From a virus: a stretch of 64,000 bases of DNA. Below are positions 46,554 to 56,370 of the stretch, piece by piece; the stretch's first letter is position 1, and each line of letters begins with the position of its first letter. Where the stretch lies: positions 1 to 64,000 of the IMG/VR virus record IMGVR_UViG_3300017929_000004; one strand, 5' to 3'. The translations under genes were made by a program, and so were the position numbers. Under the pieces are notes generated by a model. It was not told the origin of the DNA. It saw nothing but the letters and a program-made list of their open reading frames with translations, and made no database searches.

Positions 46554-49500
46554 TGAGACTAAGATTCCTAATTCTTACCGCAGCGCTACTGGCTTTTCCT
46601 GTCCACGGCTTTTCTCAGACCTTGGCAATCGGAACGAACGATACACTGCCCACAGGTTACCTGGGTTCGTCTTACAGCGTTAACCTGACGGCTACTGGCG
46701 GGACGCCTCCTTACAGCTTCGCTGTTACTGCTGGGAGTTTTCCTACGGGCTCGCCCACATTCGCCTTGTCGGCAGGGGGAATCAACGCCGTTGCCATCAA
46801 CACTGCTGGTACCACATATACTGTCGGTAACGTTCTTAAAGTGACTCAGGCTGGGGCGAGTGGTGGAGGATACGTTGTTACTGCCGTGGATGGTAGCGGC
46901 GGAGTGACTGCGGTTACGCGCATTTCGCCAGGGACTGGCTATAGCATCGCTTCTGGACTTGCCACAACCGTTTCACCGGCAGGTGGTACCGGCTGTAAGT
47001 TGAATATCACCGGCTTGGGCGGCGTCATCAGCGGGACGCCAAGCGTGGCTGGGACGTACACCTTTACGATCACTGTGACGGATGGAGTAGCAGCCACGGC
47101 TGTCAAGAGTCTCAGCATCCTGATCTTTGACCAGCCCCTTGATGTTTATGGGGGCTTAATCAATAAACCTTGCGCAGCAGACCCCAATCACACTGGCCAT
47201 TTCTATACAGCCAAGATGAGCAGCCATTGGTATCTTTGCACGCCTGGCAGTGCTGGAACCAGTTGGATTGGCAACGCTTTCTGGATGAATGGTTCCTTCG
47301 TTCCCGGACAAATTGGAGGCGCGGACTACCAGCACGTCGTCAATACAACGCTTACCAACAATAAGTATGCAACAGGCTTTACCACCAACGGTACGTTGAA
47401 CTGGGGCTTGTCGGTTACGCGTCGGGAGCAGAGTTGGGGAATAAATACCAATATTGATGCATTAACTAATTGGATTTTGCCCAATCAGACTCACAGTTCG
47501 TGGGGCACCAGCGATAGAACGAATCCTGTCCATATCCCCTATGTGGGCGCTGTTTCGTCCAGTCTGTATGCGTCGATTGATCTTAACGGCTGGGAGGCGG
47601 CAGCGGGTTATGGCCCCATGAAGGGTTACGCGGGGGCATTCAAGGTATCATCCGTGCCTGGAATTTACATGATGATAGCGGCGGACTTTTTTGACCCTGC
47701 GTTTGCTGCCTGGCTGGCCGGAGACCTTGCTGCCCCCAATGGCAACAGTTATAAAACCTGGCTGATCGGACCCAACACAAGCTATCTTCTGGGAATGATT
47801 ATGGACGAAGGGGACAACACCGGGGGATTCCGCGACGGAACTGATTTTCCCACCATCGCTCAGGCCAACTATCTGTACAAGCCCCCCGACGCCCATTGGG
47901 GTGTAATATCCCTGATTACCTCGCCCGTCTTGACGACAGCAGCCTGTACTACTGCCCCCAAAAACTATGCTTGTTCTACTCCGGGCCACGACTTCCTATT
48001 TACACATACCGCATTCTACACCAAGGTGGAATTAGGTACCTGGGTGCAGCAGGCGCTTGATTCTGGTCCGAATTATGCCAACTTTGGTGCCCTCAACAAC
48101 GCTTGGGGGTCGCACTATGACAGCTTGGGTTCAGACGCGGTAACACACACAGGGGAAGCATGTGCCACAGGGGATGGGACAACTGGCCCCTATACCTGCA
48201 CGCTATCGGTACACCCGCTCACACCTCTCACTGTACAGGTTTTGGTGGGAGGGACGTTGACGGCGGGGGATGACGGCTCAGGCCCTCGGGCTGCAAGCCC
48301 GACAGTTACAGGCTACTTCCGTGGAACCACTAGCAATGCTTACACCGGGACTAAACCGAGAAATCTTGGAACCATCAACTACACCACGGGGGCCGTTTCA
48401 CTTACGTTTGCTACTACGGTTCCAGTCGGAACAGCAATGACGGTGACTTACCAGACCAACGGCTGGGGCACGGGATGGGGTTTGCTGGACGAAGATGGCA
48501 AGTGTCCCGCCAAGGCCAACGGGGGAACTACCTGCTGGATACCTGCCGATTACAACCTCACCCCGGCAACGCATGCTTCACCACCGGCGGGAACCACGGC
48601 AGCATTCATCGTTGACATGGACAACTTCCTCTATCACATGGCCAAAAATTACGCCAAGATCGAGCATGACGCTTTGGCCACGGCGGCCCCTGGAGTGTTG
48701 TATATGGGTACCCAGTTGGGAAGTTGGAGTTCGCCCACGCGAGCGCCTGTGCTTAGGGGGTTTGGGGCATATGTCGATTTGGCATATTCACCTACTCTTC
48801 CAAGCATAGACCCATTGAGCGTCATCACCGACAATCAAGCGCGGGTGGATTTCTTTTTCAACAATTTGGGTGATATTCCCGCCTTTAATTGGGAAGGGTT
48901 CTATGCTGAACCCGATTCTTATATGTCACCCTACACTCCTACCGATAACTATATCTACAGCACGCAGGCATTGCGTGGTGCTGGCTTTGGAACGTGGATG
49001 ACTGCGCTTTTCAATACGCAAGTTTTGTCTGGCGCACTTGCCGGAACCTACCCCATGGTGGGATATGGTTGGTGGAGCGCTTACTATGACTCTTCTCTTT
49101 CAAACTTCGGTTGGGTGACGCCCCGCGACGATCCCTATGATGGGGTTTCCTCCACGACCACACAGGGGTACGACGCCTGGGGCTATCCTACGGGCTGCCT
49201 GCCACAAGCCATGGTGGGGGCGGCGACCCCCTGCGAGCACGCCAACTACGGAGATTTTGTTGACAGTGCGCGAACTGAGAATCTGTGGATACTCGATCAA
49301 ATAGGCCAAGCTACCCCGCCCACGCCTGCGCTCGCCAGCTTGGATACATCATCCATGACGTTTCTCGATCAATCTGTGGGTGTTGCATCTATCACACAAA
49401 CAGTCACGCTTTCCAATGTCAGCACCACGACTTTGAATATTGCGAGCGTCGCTGTGGCGGGGGCAGGGTACAGCATTACGGTAAACACTTGTGGCAGCAC

Positions 49501-49711
49501 CCTTGCAGGACAGGCCAATTGCGCCGTAACAGTTGGCTTTACTCCGACTATGAAAGCTTCTGTGACCGCACCAATTACCGGGACGCTTACCTTCACCGAC
49601 GACAATCACGGGGTCGGGGGCAGCACGCAGGTGGTAACACTGAGCGGGACGGCGGGGGCTCAGGTGATGAGCGGTACGGCCAAGGCAAGTGGGACGGTGC
49701 TTGTACAGTGA
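46553..49711 (+). CDS. Exported multidomain glycosidase-like protein with ASH-like domain
   Basis: 1052 residues. A signal peptide (MRLRFLILTAALLAFPVHGF) precedes an Ig-like putative domain (YSVNLTATGGTPPYSFAVTAG). The middle, about residues 200-900, has the landmarks of clan GH-A glycoside hydrolases related to GH42/GH50: LLGMIMDEGDN (candidate acid/base), GALNNAWGSHYDSLG, a beta-strand PGVLYMGTQLG and IPAFNWEGFYAE (candidate nucleophile). The C-terminus is an ASH/choice-of-anchor D-like repeat (SMTFLDQSVGVASITQTVTL to VVTLSGTAG). This would be an exported polysaccharide-degrading enzyme; substrate unknown. Confidence 0.6.
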   Translation: MRLRFLILTAALLAFPVHGFSQTLAIGTNDTLPTGYLGSSYSVNLTATGGTPPYSFAVTAGSFPTGSPTFALSAGGINAVAINTAGTTYTVGNVLKVTQAGASGGGYVVTAVDGSGGVTAVTRISPGTGYSIASGLATTVSPAGGTGCKLNITGLGGVISGTPSVAGTYTFTITVTDGVAATAVKSLSILIFDQPLDVYGGLINKPCAADPNHTGHFYTAKMSSHWYLCTPGSAGTSWIGNAFWMNGSFVPGQIGGADYQHVVNTTLTNNKYATGFTTNGTLNWGLSVTRREQSWGINTNIDALTNWILPNQTHSSWGTSDRTNPVHIPYVGAVSSSLYASIDLNGWEAAAGYGPMKGYAGAFKVSSVPGIYMMIAADFFDPAFAAWLAGDLAAPNGNSYKTWLIGPNTSYLLGMIMDEGDNTGGFRDGTDFPTIAQANYLYKPPDAHWGVISLITSPVLTTAACTTAPKNYACSTPGHDFLFTHTAFYTKVELGTWVQQALDSGPNYANFGALNNAWGSHYDSLGSDAVTHTGEACATGDGTTGPYTCTLSVHPLTPLTVQVLVGGTLTAGDDGSGPRAASPTVTGYFRGTTSNAYTGTKPRNLGTINYTTGAVSLTFATTVPVGTAMTVTYQTNGWGTGWGLLDEDGKCPAKANGGTTCWIPADYNLTPATHASPPAGTTAAFIVDMDNFLYHMAKNYAKIEHDALATAAPGVLYMGTQLGSWSSPTRAPVLRGFGAYVDLAYSPTLPSIDPLSVITDNQARVDFFFNNLGDIPAFNWEGFYAEPDSYMSPYTPTDNYIYSTQALRGAGFGTWMTALFNTQVLSGALAGTYPMVGYGWWSAYYDSSLSNFGWVTPRDDPYDGVSSTTTQGYDAWGYPTGCLPQAMVGAATPCEHANYGDFVDSARTENLWILDQIGQATPPTPALASLDTSSMTFLDQSVGVASITQTVTLSNVSTTTLNIASVAVAGAGYSITVNTCGSTLAGQANCAVTVGFTPTMKASVTAPITGTLTFTDDNHGVGGSTQVVTLSGTAGAQVMSGTAKASGTVLVQ

Positions 49712-49756
49712 GGTTTTGGATGAACAACAAGATCGGATGTGGAAGAGAGGGATTCG

Positions 49757-52700
49757 ATGTATTCAAAGTTAAGAATCTTTAGGTTAGCAATTATAGTTTT
49801 TCTCCTTGCCCTTTCTGGATCTCCTCTCTGCCAAGCGATGGAAGCTGTCCATGGTTTTTGCCAGGCTGGTGGCGTGACGATGACCGTCCCCGGCGGGCCG
49901 ACGCTCTCGCCGAAAGGGATGGCCACCTATCCAGGATGCCTCGTAACGGTTTACATCACAGGCAGCAGCCCTTACACAACGGCGACCCTCTACAGGGACA
50001 ACCTCGGGAACGGCCTGTCGAACCCCTTCCCGGCAAGTTCCACAACGGGAGCTTGGACTTTCTTCGCTCCCAATGGCCGGTACGATATCCGCATGAGCGG
50101 TGGCGGGATCCCGACGCCATTCACGTTGGGCGACAACATGGTGTTCGACCCGGGGAATACGGCTCCTGGACCTGACGCCTCGACGTATCCGGGCGCAGAC
50201 CTTGGTGCCCAAGTCATTGCAGCGGCCGCTGGTTGCCCTGCCGCGGGCTGCACTGTCCACGCAGAAGGCATCACGACGAACTTGGCGATCAACTCAGCCC
50301 TCACCCTCGCGTCGCCAGGGGGTGGCCCTGTTAAGGTGGTTTTGCCGATAGGAACGATCACGCGCGCATGTGGGGCTTCCATTATCGTCGTCTCTGGCAG
50401 CGGGATACAGGGGCAGGGCAAGGACGTGACGAAAATCGTATCCACCGGCTGCACAGACAGCGCCGTGACTCAGGCTGCGCCCAAGACTGCCTATGTCACC
50501 AACCTGCTGTTCAGGGACCTCACGGTTGATAACAGTTCAAGCGGAACCAGCTTGACTGCGATGGCTTTTGACCTGCCGGGGGCGCAGAATGCCCTATGGT
50601 TCAACGTGGCAGGCCGAGCTTCTGGTATAGGACGGCGAATTGGCGGGCTCGCCACTGGGGGGAATGACTCCTACAACGTCGCCTACGCCTCCGACTTCTG
50701 GGGCAATACCGCACTCCCCGGGAGTTACGGCGACGACATGGAGGGCTACGCCAACTCTAACCACACCTTCGGCGGGAGCGTTTGGGGTTACACGGCAATC
50801 GGAAACGGCGGCTGGGGGAACTTCTACGACAGCACTGACATCGAATCCTCGAACACTCCGTTTGATACTCAGTCGGCAATTGGAACTGGTGGCAACGGCC
50901 TGAACGTCGTCGGCGCATACACCGAAAATGGCGTGGGCACCGCCATCATCCGGGCAGGCTCGAAGGGGAACTACTGGACCGGAATGTTCCCGGCGCTACT
51001 CGTCTCAGACCTCGATGCCACCTGTCAGAATTTTTACCAGTTCATGGGCAGCAATGCTTCAGATGGCTTTAACCCGGAGTGCATGGGCGTTCAGGATAGA
51101 ATCCAATTTGGGTCTGGGCCCTCTGGCTACAACGGCTCCTACTATATCCAGGGAGACCGAGGTGGGACCATCGCCTTGGAGGCAAAGTTTGACCAAGCCC
51201 TTAATCGCTTAGGCTACTACGGTGCTGCGCCCTTGCGCGTGGGCGAGTTAAGAGCACGCGGCATTCTCAGCTTGGGCCAGTTGCAGACCACCCAACTTGG
51301 CACGCCCAACACGCCTGCGGCTGTTTGTAGTGGGGATGCTGGAGCAACGACCTACACGTATTACCTTGTCGGCCATGACTGGCGCGGCGGAACCACGCTT
51401 CCGTCTGCTGCATCTTCTGCTTATGGCTGCAACGCGACCTTGGGCTCATTAGCTTCGACAACTTCTACTTACGCTGCTGGAAGCGGCTATCATGCCAACG
51501 ATATCCTTACCGTGGCGGGTGGAAGCGGAACGGGCCAAGTTAAAGTTTTGACCATCAATGGTAGCGGGGGCATCCTCACCGTATCCATTCAGACGCCGGG
51601 AACCCTCTACGCCGATAACGTGGTTGAAACCCTGTCGGGTGGCTTCGGCTCGTCAGGCAGTGTTCTGGTGCGCTCCAACGTCGTCACCATCACGCCGTCG
51701 GCCAGCGACAGCGGCTTTTACACTTACGACTTCCTGAAAACGAACACCGCCACTGCCATCACGAGCCTTCTGGCTACCCGAGGGGTGCAAAAGGACAGCG
51801 GGCAGGCTACGGCAGCCTACGCAACTCCAACTTGGGATTCCACTGGCGACGCTATCATAGCGGGGAACCTCACAGTTTCGACGCTGACCTCGGGCAAATG
51901 CGTGCAGGCTGGCACGGGTGGTATTCTAACTTCGACGGCCGCAGCGTGCGGTTCTGGTGGAGGTGGAGGCGGCGGAAACGTCCTGAGTTCTGGGACTCCC
52001 ACAAACGGGCAAATCGCGCAATGGACTAACTCGAACACCATTCAGGGAATCTCGACCCTGCCGGCTGCGGTGCTGCCCGTGCCCACAGCCTCGACGCTTG
52101 GCGGCATCGAGTCGATCGCGCAGGTTCCCAACAATTGGGTGCAATACATCGACACCTCGGGGGTTCCGTGGCTCGCGCAGCCAGCCTTCACGGATATCTC
52201 GGGGATTGCCGATGCCTCGCAATTACCGCTGGCCACGTTACCGATTGGAGTGGTACTGGGTTCCCTGGATACTGGCTTTCCCAGCTTGACCTATGGCGTG
52301 AACTCGATTACGGCAAATCAGCCCGTCACGGCGCCGGCGTTTGTTTCGAGCGACACGCATAACACAAATCAGAGTTTTGTCTGGGGTGTAGGCGGAGCCT
52401 ATGCCGTCGTCGCCTCGACGATTCAAGACCAAGCTCCGAGTTCTATCCAAGCTGCGGGGTACAATGAAGTCCGACCTGGAAACGAGCCGACGGCTGCGTC
52501 ACTTCTGATCTATGGGAATCCGACGGCGCACGTCACGACGAAGTCTTTTCTGCCAGGAGCTACGGCAGGCGACATCGCTTACTTTAACGGGTCCGCTTGG
52601 GCCAAGTTTGCAGGTAATACGGTTGGAACAAAGTACCTTTCGGAAACTGCGGCTGGCGTGCTTGGCTGGGGATCTGGTGGCGCAGGCGGCAGCCCTTCGC

Positions 52701-53677
52701 TGGACCTTGTTACTGGGGCAGCGGCCCTCGCCACCGCAACTGAGGTGGGGGCGGGCGACATCTACACATACAATGGTGTCGAGACAGCGGCACTGACTTA
52801 TCCCTTTGTCATCCAGAACACCAGCGCATCAAACAATACTTCTGGTGCCCTGATTATCAACACCGCCGGCGCGGGAACCGGTCAAGTGCCTTTGGTCATC
52901 AACGAGACGACGGCGGCCGGCAACTTCTTGAATTTGGTAAAAGGGGGAACCGTCACCAATGGAGTTCTGGCGGGTGGGACAAGTGAATTCTCCGTTGACA
53001 AAAATGGAAATGTTACAGTGAACGGAGATACGACGCTTACCACTGGCAGTGTAAAGGGAAGCGTTTATGAGGGTTCTGCTTCTACGGTCGCCACCTATTT
53101 TATAGGCGGGCAGGATGCTTCTTCCACGGGCGGCATAACCACGGGAACCGCTCTTGTAAAGACTGGGAGCGAAACTGGCGCTACGGGAGCAAATGGCACA
53201 GGAGCGCTCACCCTGCACGCAGGCGACCTCACTACAAACAATGCCGGGGGCTCAGTCGGTGCGACTGTCATTCGTGCCGGCCGGGAACTCGCTGGCGTGA
53301 AGACCGGGCCTCTGCCGGGGTTCCTGGTAATCGCCCAGGAGTTCATCAAGGGAGCCCAAAACACCGTGGGGCTACTTCAGTGCCTCAGCGATGACTACAC
53401 CGTAACGGACTGCACGGTAGCCAATACCAACCCAATTGGGATAAACATCGGCGTGAACACTAACGCCGTTGACGTGCAGACATCGGGAATCGTGAGTGTG
53501 AACTTCGCATCCGCAACCCCGTCTGCGGGATGGTATGCGTGCTCGACGACAATCAGCGGCGCCTCGTACAACATCATTGTTCAGGCAGGCGCTTGCACCG
53601 CTGGCCAGCAAGTGGGCATCGTGGTGAAGGGTGGCGGCCCCGTCACCTCGACGAACATTATGATGCAGGTGAAATAA
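49757..53677 (+). CDS. Very large exported fibre/beta-helix protein (signal peptide)
   Basis: 1306 residues from ATG 49757 (AGAGGGA upstream). The signal peptide ends near LCQA. The N-terminal domain (residues about 25-125) resembles a carbohydrate or structural beta domain (VTVYITGSSPYTTATLYRDN). The next part is beta-helix-like (ALTLASPGGGPVKVVLPIGT, FRDLTVDNSSSG). The second half is typical of phage tail-fibre proteins, with Gly hinge ACGSGGGGGGGNVLSSGTP and a NGQIAQWTNSNTIQGI phrase, then ASQLPLATLP and a compact C-terminal domain. A signal peptide on such a protein is unusual. Its stop overlaps the next start (TAATG). Confidence 0.65.
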   Translation: MYSKLRIFRLAIIVFLLALSGSPLCQAMEAVHGFCQAGGVTMTVPGGPTLSPKGMATYPGCLVTVYITGSSPYTTATLYRDNLGNGLSNPFPASSTTGAWTFFAPNGRYDIRMSGGGIPTPFTLGDNMVFDPGNTAPGPDASTYPGADLGAQVIAAAAGCPAAGCTVHAEGITTNLAINSALTLASPGGGPVKVVLPIGTITRACGASIIVVSGSGIQGQGKDVTKIVSTGCTDSAVTQAAPKTAYVTNLLFRDLTVDNSSSGTSLTAMAFDLPGAQNALWFNVAGRASGIGRRIGGLATGGNDSYNVAYASDFWGNTALPGSYGDDMEGYANSNHTFGGSVWGYTAIGNGGWGNFYDSTDIESSNTPFDTQSAIGTGGNGLNVVGAYTENGVGTAIIRAGSKGNYWTGMFPALLVSDLDATCQNFYQFMGSNASDGFNPECMGVQDRIQFGSGPSGYNGSYYIQGDRGGTIALEAKFDQALNRLGYYGAAPLRVGELRARGILSLGQLQTTQLGTPNTPAAVCSGDAGATTYTYYLVGHDWRGGTTLPSAASSAYGCNATLGSLASTTSTYAAGSGYHANDILTVAGGSGTGQVKVLTINGSGGILTVSIQTPGTLYADNVVETLSGGFGSSGSVLVRSNVVTITPSASDSGFYTYDFLKTNTATAITSLLATRGVQKDSGQATAAYATPTWDSTGDAIIAGNLTVSTLTSGKCVQAGTGGILTSTAAACGSGGGGGGGNVLSSGTPTNGQIAQWTNSNTIQGISTLPAAVLPVPTASTLGGIESIAQVPNNWVQYIDTSGVPWLAQPAFTDISGIADASQLPLATLPIGVVLGSLDTGFPSLTYGVNSITANQPVTAPAFVSSDTHNTNQSFVWGVGGAYAVVASTIQDQAPSSIQAAGYNEVRPGNEPTAASLLIYGNPTAHVTTKSFLPGATAGDIAYFNGSAWAKFAGNTVGTKYLSETAAGVLGWGSGGAGGSPSLDLVTGAAALATATEVGAGDIYTYNGVETAALTYPFVIQNTSASNNTSGALIINTAGAGTGQVPLVINETTAAGNFLNLVKGGTVTNGVLAGGTSEFSVDKNGNVTVNGDTTLTTGSVKGSVYEGSASTVATYFIGGQDASSTGGITTGTALVKTGSETGATGANGTGALTLHAGDLTTNNAGGSVGATVIRAGRELAGVKTGPLPGFLVIAQEFIKGAQNTVGLLQCLSDDYTVTDCTVANTNPIGINIGVNTNAVDVQTSGIVSVNFASATPSAGWYACSTTISGASYNIIVQAGACTAGQQVGIVVKGGGPVTSTNIMMQVK

Positions 53678-55836
53678 TGCGGAAGGCTTTTATCCTCGTC
53701 GCGTTGATTGCTTTCGCGCCAGCTTTGTGCGTCGCGGCGATCCACTGCGTCCGCGTTCCAGCCGACTGCCCCTCACACCTGACCTACAATGGAGACGGCA
53801 CGACCTGGAATTGTGCGATAAGCGCTGGAGGAAGTGGAGCCTTTCTGGACTTTCCTGCCAATCTGATACGTGGGGACACCTACCTTGTGGGAGGATCTGC
53901 GACGAGCTATCCCAATCATTTATTCAACGATGCAGATTCCGGCACAAAGTACATCTATATTTACAAAGCCGTGGATTGCTCAACTCACTTGACTGCTACC
54001 TATTGCTCTGGAGGGAGCAACCCGCTCTATACAGGAAGTGATGGCCCTCAGAATATCACTGGATGGAGTTCCACCTTTGGTACTACTACGGCGGATTGGG
54101 TCGAACCGGCAGGACATGACCCCGGTAACACTTCCACAACGGTCTTGCAATTCTGCCCTGGAGACTATTACGTGATGGATGGCATCACCGGATCGGCGCT
54201 GCCTGCATCCGGCCCGATTACAACTCCAACCGGCCAGGGATTCGTCGTAGGTTCGTACAGCACGGGCTCAAGGATCAAGTTTTGTAATAATAGCCAGGCT
54301 CAAACTGGCTTTATCTTTAATCACATCGACAGTGGAGGCACCGGACTTGCTCCCTATTGGCCTGCGGCAGTCACAGGATGTGTCTGGAACGGAACCACCG
54401 ATACCATCACGACAGACAGCGACATCGGCGGCGACGGAACCCATGATAAAGTGGACGGATGGACAACCGCGTCCGCTCAAATTTACTTTGGAGGGGGCAC
54501 CAACCCAGGGATAGCCGCCACCTCGATTACTCCAACCACGGTCGTTATCACCCCTGCCTCCGATAAGTGCAGTGGGTTAGCCTACATCGCCTTGGATTTC
54601 TCTCCGCCCAGTTCGTTTTTTAATGGCGACAGCACGGGGTCGCTTACGAATCTCACCATCGAAAACTCCTACCTGCATGACGGGAACGTTCTCATCTGGC
54701 TCCAAAATTCGTACAGCGCGAATTTTCTTCATAACTACATTGCCCGCAACCGTTCAACGCCCGCGCAGCACGGCTCGCCTATTGAGTTCACGAACTCCAG
54801 CGCCTCGGTAAGCTCTGGTCCCGCAACTATTGCCTATAATTTCCTGTCGGACAACGGAGGAACCGGCTGGATTACTTTACTGAATAAAGCAGGCTCGACC
54901 TTCAATGGGCTCGCCGTTTACAGCAACATCCTATCATGCTCGAGTGCTGCGCTTGGATTCCCGTCTGCAAGAGGAAGATGCAATAGTGCGATGGTCATTG
55001 ATAACGGTTCAGTCTATGCCACTAATTCTGTATTCTACAACAACACGGTAGCGAATGTGAATGCGAAGGCGGGCTACTATGTGTATAGCAACGGGTCAAC
55101 TGGCGGCATCGCCCAAAACAACCTGTTTTGGAATGCGAGCAGCTATGTTGCTTTGCAAAGCGGGGCAGGCCGTGGTATCGCCTACCATGATTACAACACC
55201 CTTCTGGACTCTGCTGAACAATATGGAACTCGGCCTTGCACGACACACGAAACCTGCATCACCTCTGGAGCGCTGGACCCGTTCGTCAATGATGCGACTT
55301 TTGACTTCACCCCAGCGAATGAGTTCAACGTGTTGAGTAATGGTGATCCTTGGTCGCAGGGGCACACGCTTGGCGCACCTTACGACAAGGACTTCTACGG
55401 GACCACGTTTGGCAGCACGGTGGGATACGCTCGCGGTGCTATAGAATTTCCACTCGGTGGCGGGCCAACATCCAACGCTACCCTAACCCCGACTTCGATG
55501 TCTTTCACTTCGCAGGCAGTTGGCGTCCTATCTTCGGCGAAGGTGGCGACCTTAACGAATATCGGCAGCGCAACCCTGAACATTGCAAACATTGGGGTAT
55601 CAGGCTCTTTTAGCGTGTCTGCTACGACGTGTGGTTTGACGCTGGCCCCATTGGCGGCTTGCACGATTTCCGTAAAGTTCACACCAGCAATTAAGGGTGA
55701 GTCGGACAGCGTGCTAACTGTTACCGATGATAGCGGAGGCATCCCCGGCAGCCAGCAGACAGCCGTACTCGTCGGCATCGGCGTTGCCTCAGTGATGGCA
55801 GGCGGAACATTCAAGGGTGGAGGGAGCCTTCAATAA
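53677..55836 (+). CDS. Exported beta-helix protein with ASH-like C-terminal domain
   Basis: 719 residues from ATG 53677 (start overlaps previous stop). Signal peptide MRKAFILVALIAFAPALCVA. The body has beta-helix turns (LTIENSYLHDGNVLIWLQNS, YSANFLHNYIARN). Residues about 600-705 form an ASH/choice-of-anchor D-like domain (SMSFTSQAVGVLSSAKVATL to LVGIG), close in pattern to that of the 46553-49711 protein. Both end in a short related tail (VMSGTAKASGTVLVQ and VMAGGTFKGGGSLQ). The longer open frame from 53530 is not used. Confidence 0.65.
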   Translation: MRKAFILVALIAFAPALCVAAIHCVRVPADCPSHLTYNGDGTTWNCAISAGGSGAFLDFPANLIRGDTYLVGGSATSYPNHLFNDADSGTKYIYIYKAVDCSTHLTATYCSGGSNPLYTGSDGPQNITGWSSTFGTTTADWVEPAGHDPGNTSTTVLQFCPGDYYVMDGITGSALPASGPITTPTGQGFVVGSYSTGSRIKFCNNSQAQTGFIFNHIDSGGTGLAPYWPAAVTGCVWNGTTDTITTDSDIGGDGTHDKVDGWTTASAQIYFGGGTNPGIAATSITPTTVVITPASDKCSGLAYIALDFSPPSSFFNGDSTGSLTNLTIENSYLHDGNVLIWLQNSYSANFLHNYIARNRSTPAQHGSPIEFTNSSASVSSGPATIAYNFLSDNGGTGWITLLNKAGSTFNGLAVYSNILSCSSAALGFPSARGRCNSAMVIDNGSVYATNSVFYNNTVANVNAKAGYYVYSNGSTGGIAQNNLFWNASSYVALQSGAGRGIAYHDYNTLLDSAEQYGTRPCTTHETCITSGALDPFVNDATFDFTPANEFNVLSNGDPWSQGHTLGAPYDKDFYGTTFGSTVGYARGAIEFPLGGGPTSNATLTPTSMSFTSQAVGVLSSAKVATLTNIGSATLNIANIGVSGSFSVSATTCGLTLAPLAACTISVKFTPAIKGESDSVLTVTDDSGGIPGSQQTAVLVGIGVASVMAGGTFKGGGSLQ

Positions 55837-56363
55837 TGGCTGACCTTTCAAAAGCTGCGGCGTTCGTGCTCAACAACGAGGATGAAGGGCTGACTGGAAA
55901 AATTACAGTTGATTTGGGATCAACCACCCGCTGGGGCATTGCCGAGCGGTACAACCCACCGGAGGAAATCGCCCGGATTCTCAGCGAGCCGGTCGCCATT
56001 CAGGACTTGACGGTCGAGCAAGCTGCCACCATCTACGTAGCGAAGTACGGCAGGCCCTTCTTACTCGACCAAATTCTTGACCAGGACGTGGCGAACCGGT
56101 CGATGGACGTGCTGGTAAATCCGGGTCCCGGTGACGGCGCAAAGATCATCCAGCGTGCGGTGAATCGGTATTACGGCCGGCCCGTGCTTGCGGAGGATGG
56201 AAGAATCGGGCCGCAGACGATCTCGCGGATCAACGGCATTCCGACGATGAATTTTCTGGCCTGCCTGCGTGCGCAACGGTGCGTGTATTATCTCGCGGAT
56301 TGCCAGGTCCACCCGGACAGGTTGCCAGACTTGATCGGTTGGATGGATCGTGCGTGTCTATGA
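55836..56363 (+). CDS. Endolysin, GH108-like N-acetylmuramidase with peptidoglycan-binding region
   Basis: 175 residues; no signal peptide, so it needs a holin or similar for release. The N-terminal half resembles GH108 muramidases: AFVLNNEDEGL with candidate catalytic Glu near residue 14, then TTRWGIAERYNP, a counterpart of the TxxGI motif. The C-terminal half (DQDVANRSMDVLVNPGPGDG, IIQRAVNRYYG, DGRIGPQTI) is the matching peptidoglycan-binding part. It cleaves the glycan strand of peptidoglycan at lysis. The start overlaps the previous stop (TAATGG). Confidence 0.85.
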   Translation: MADLSKAAAFVLNNEDEGLTGKITVDLGSTTRWGIAERYNPPEEIARILSEPVAIQDLTVEQAATIYVAKYGRPFLLDQILDQDVANRSMDVLVNPGPGDGAKIIQRAVNRYYGRPVLAEDGRIGPQTISRINGIPTMNFLACLRAQRCVYYLADCQVHPDRLPDLIGWMDRACL

Positions 56364-56370
56364 GGAGGCT

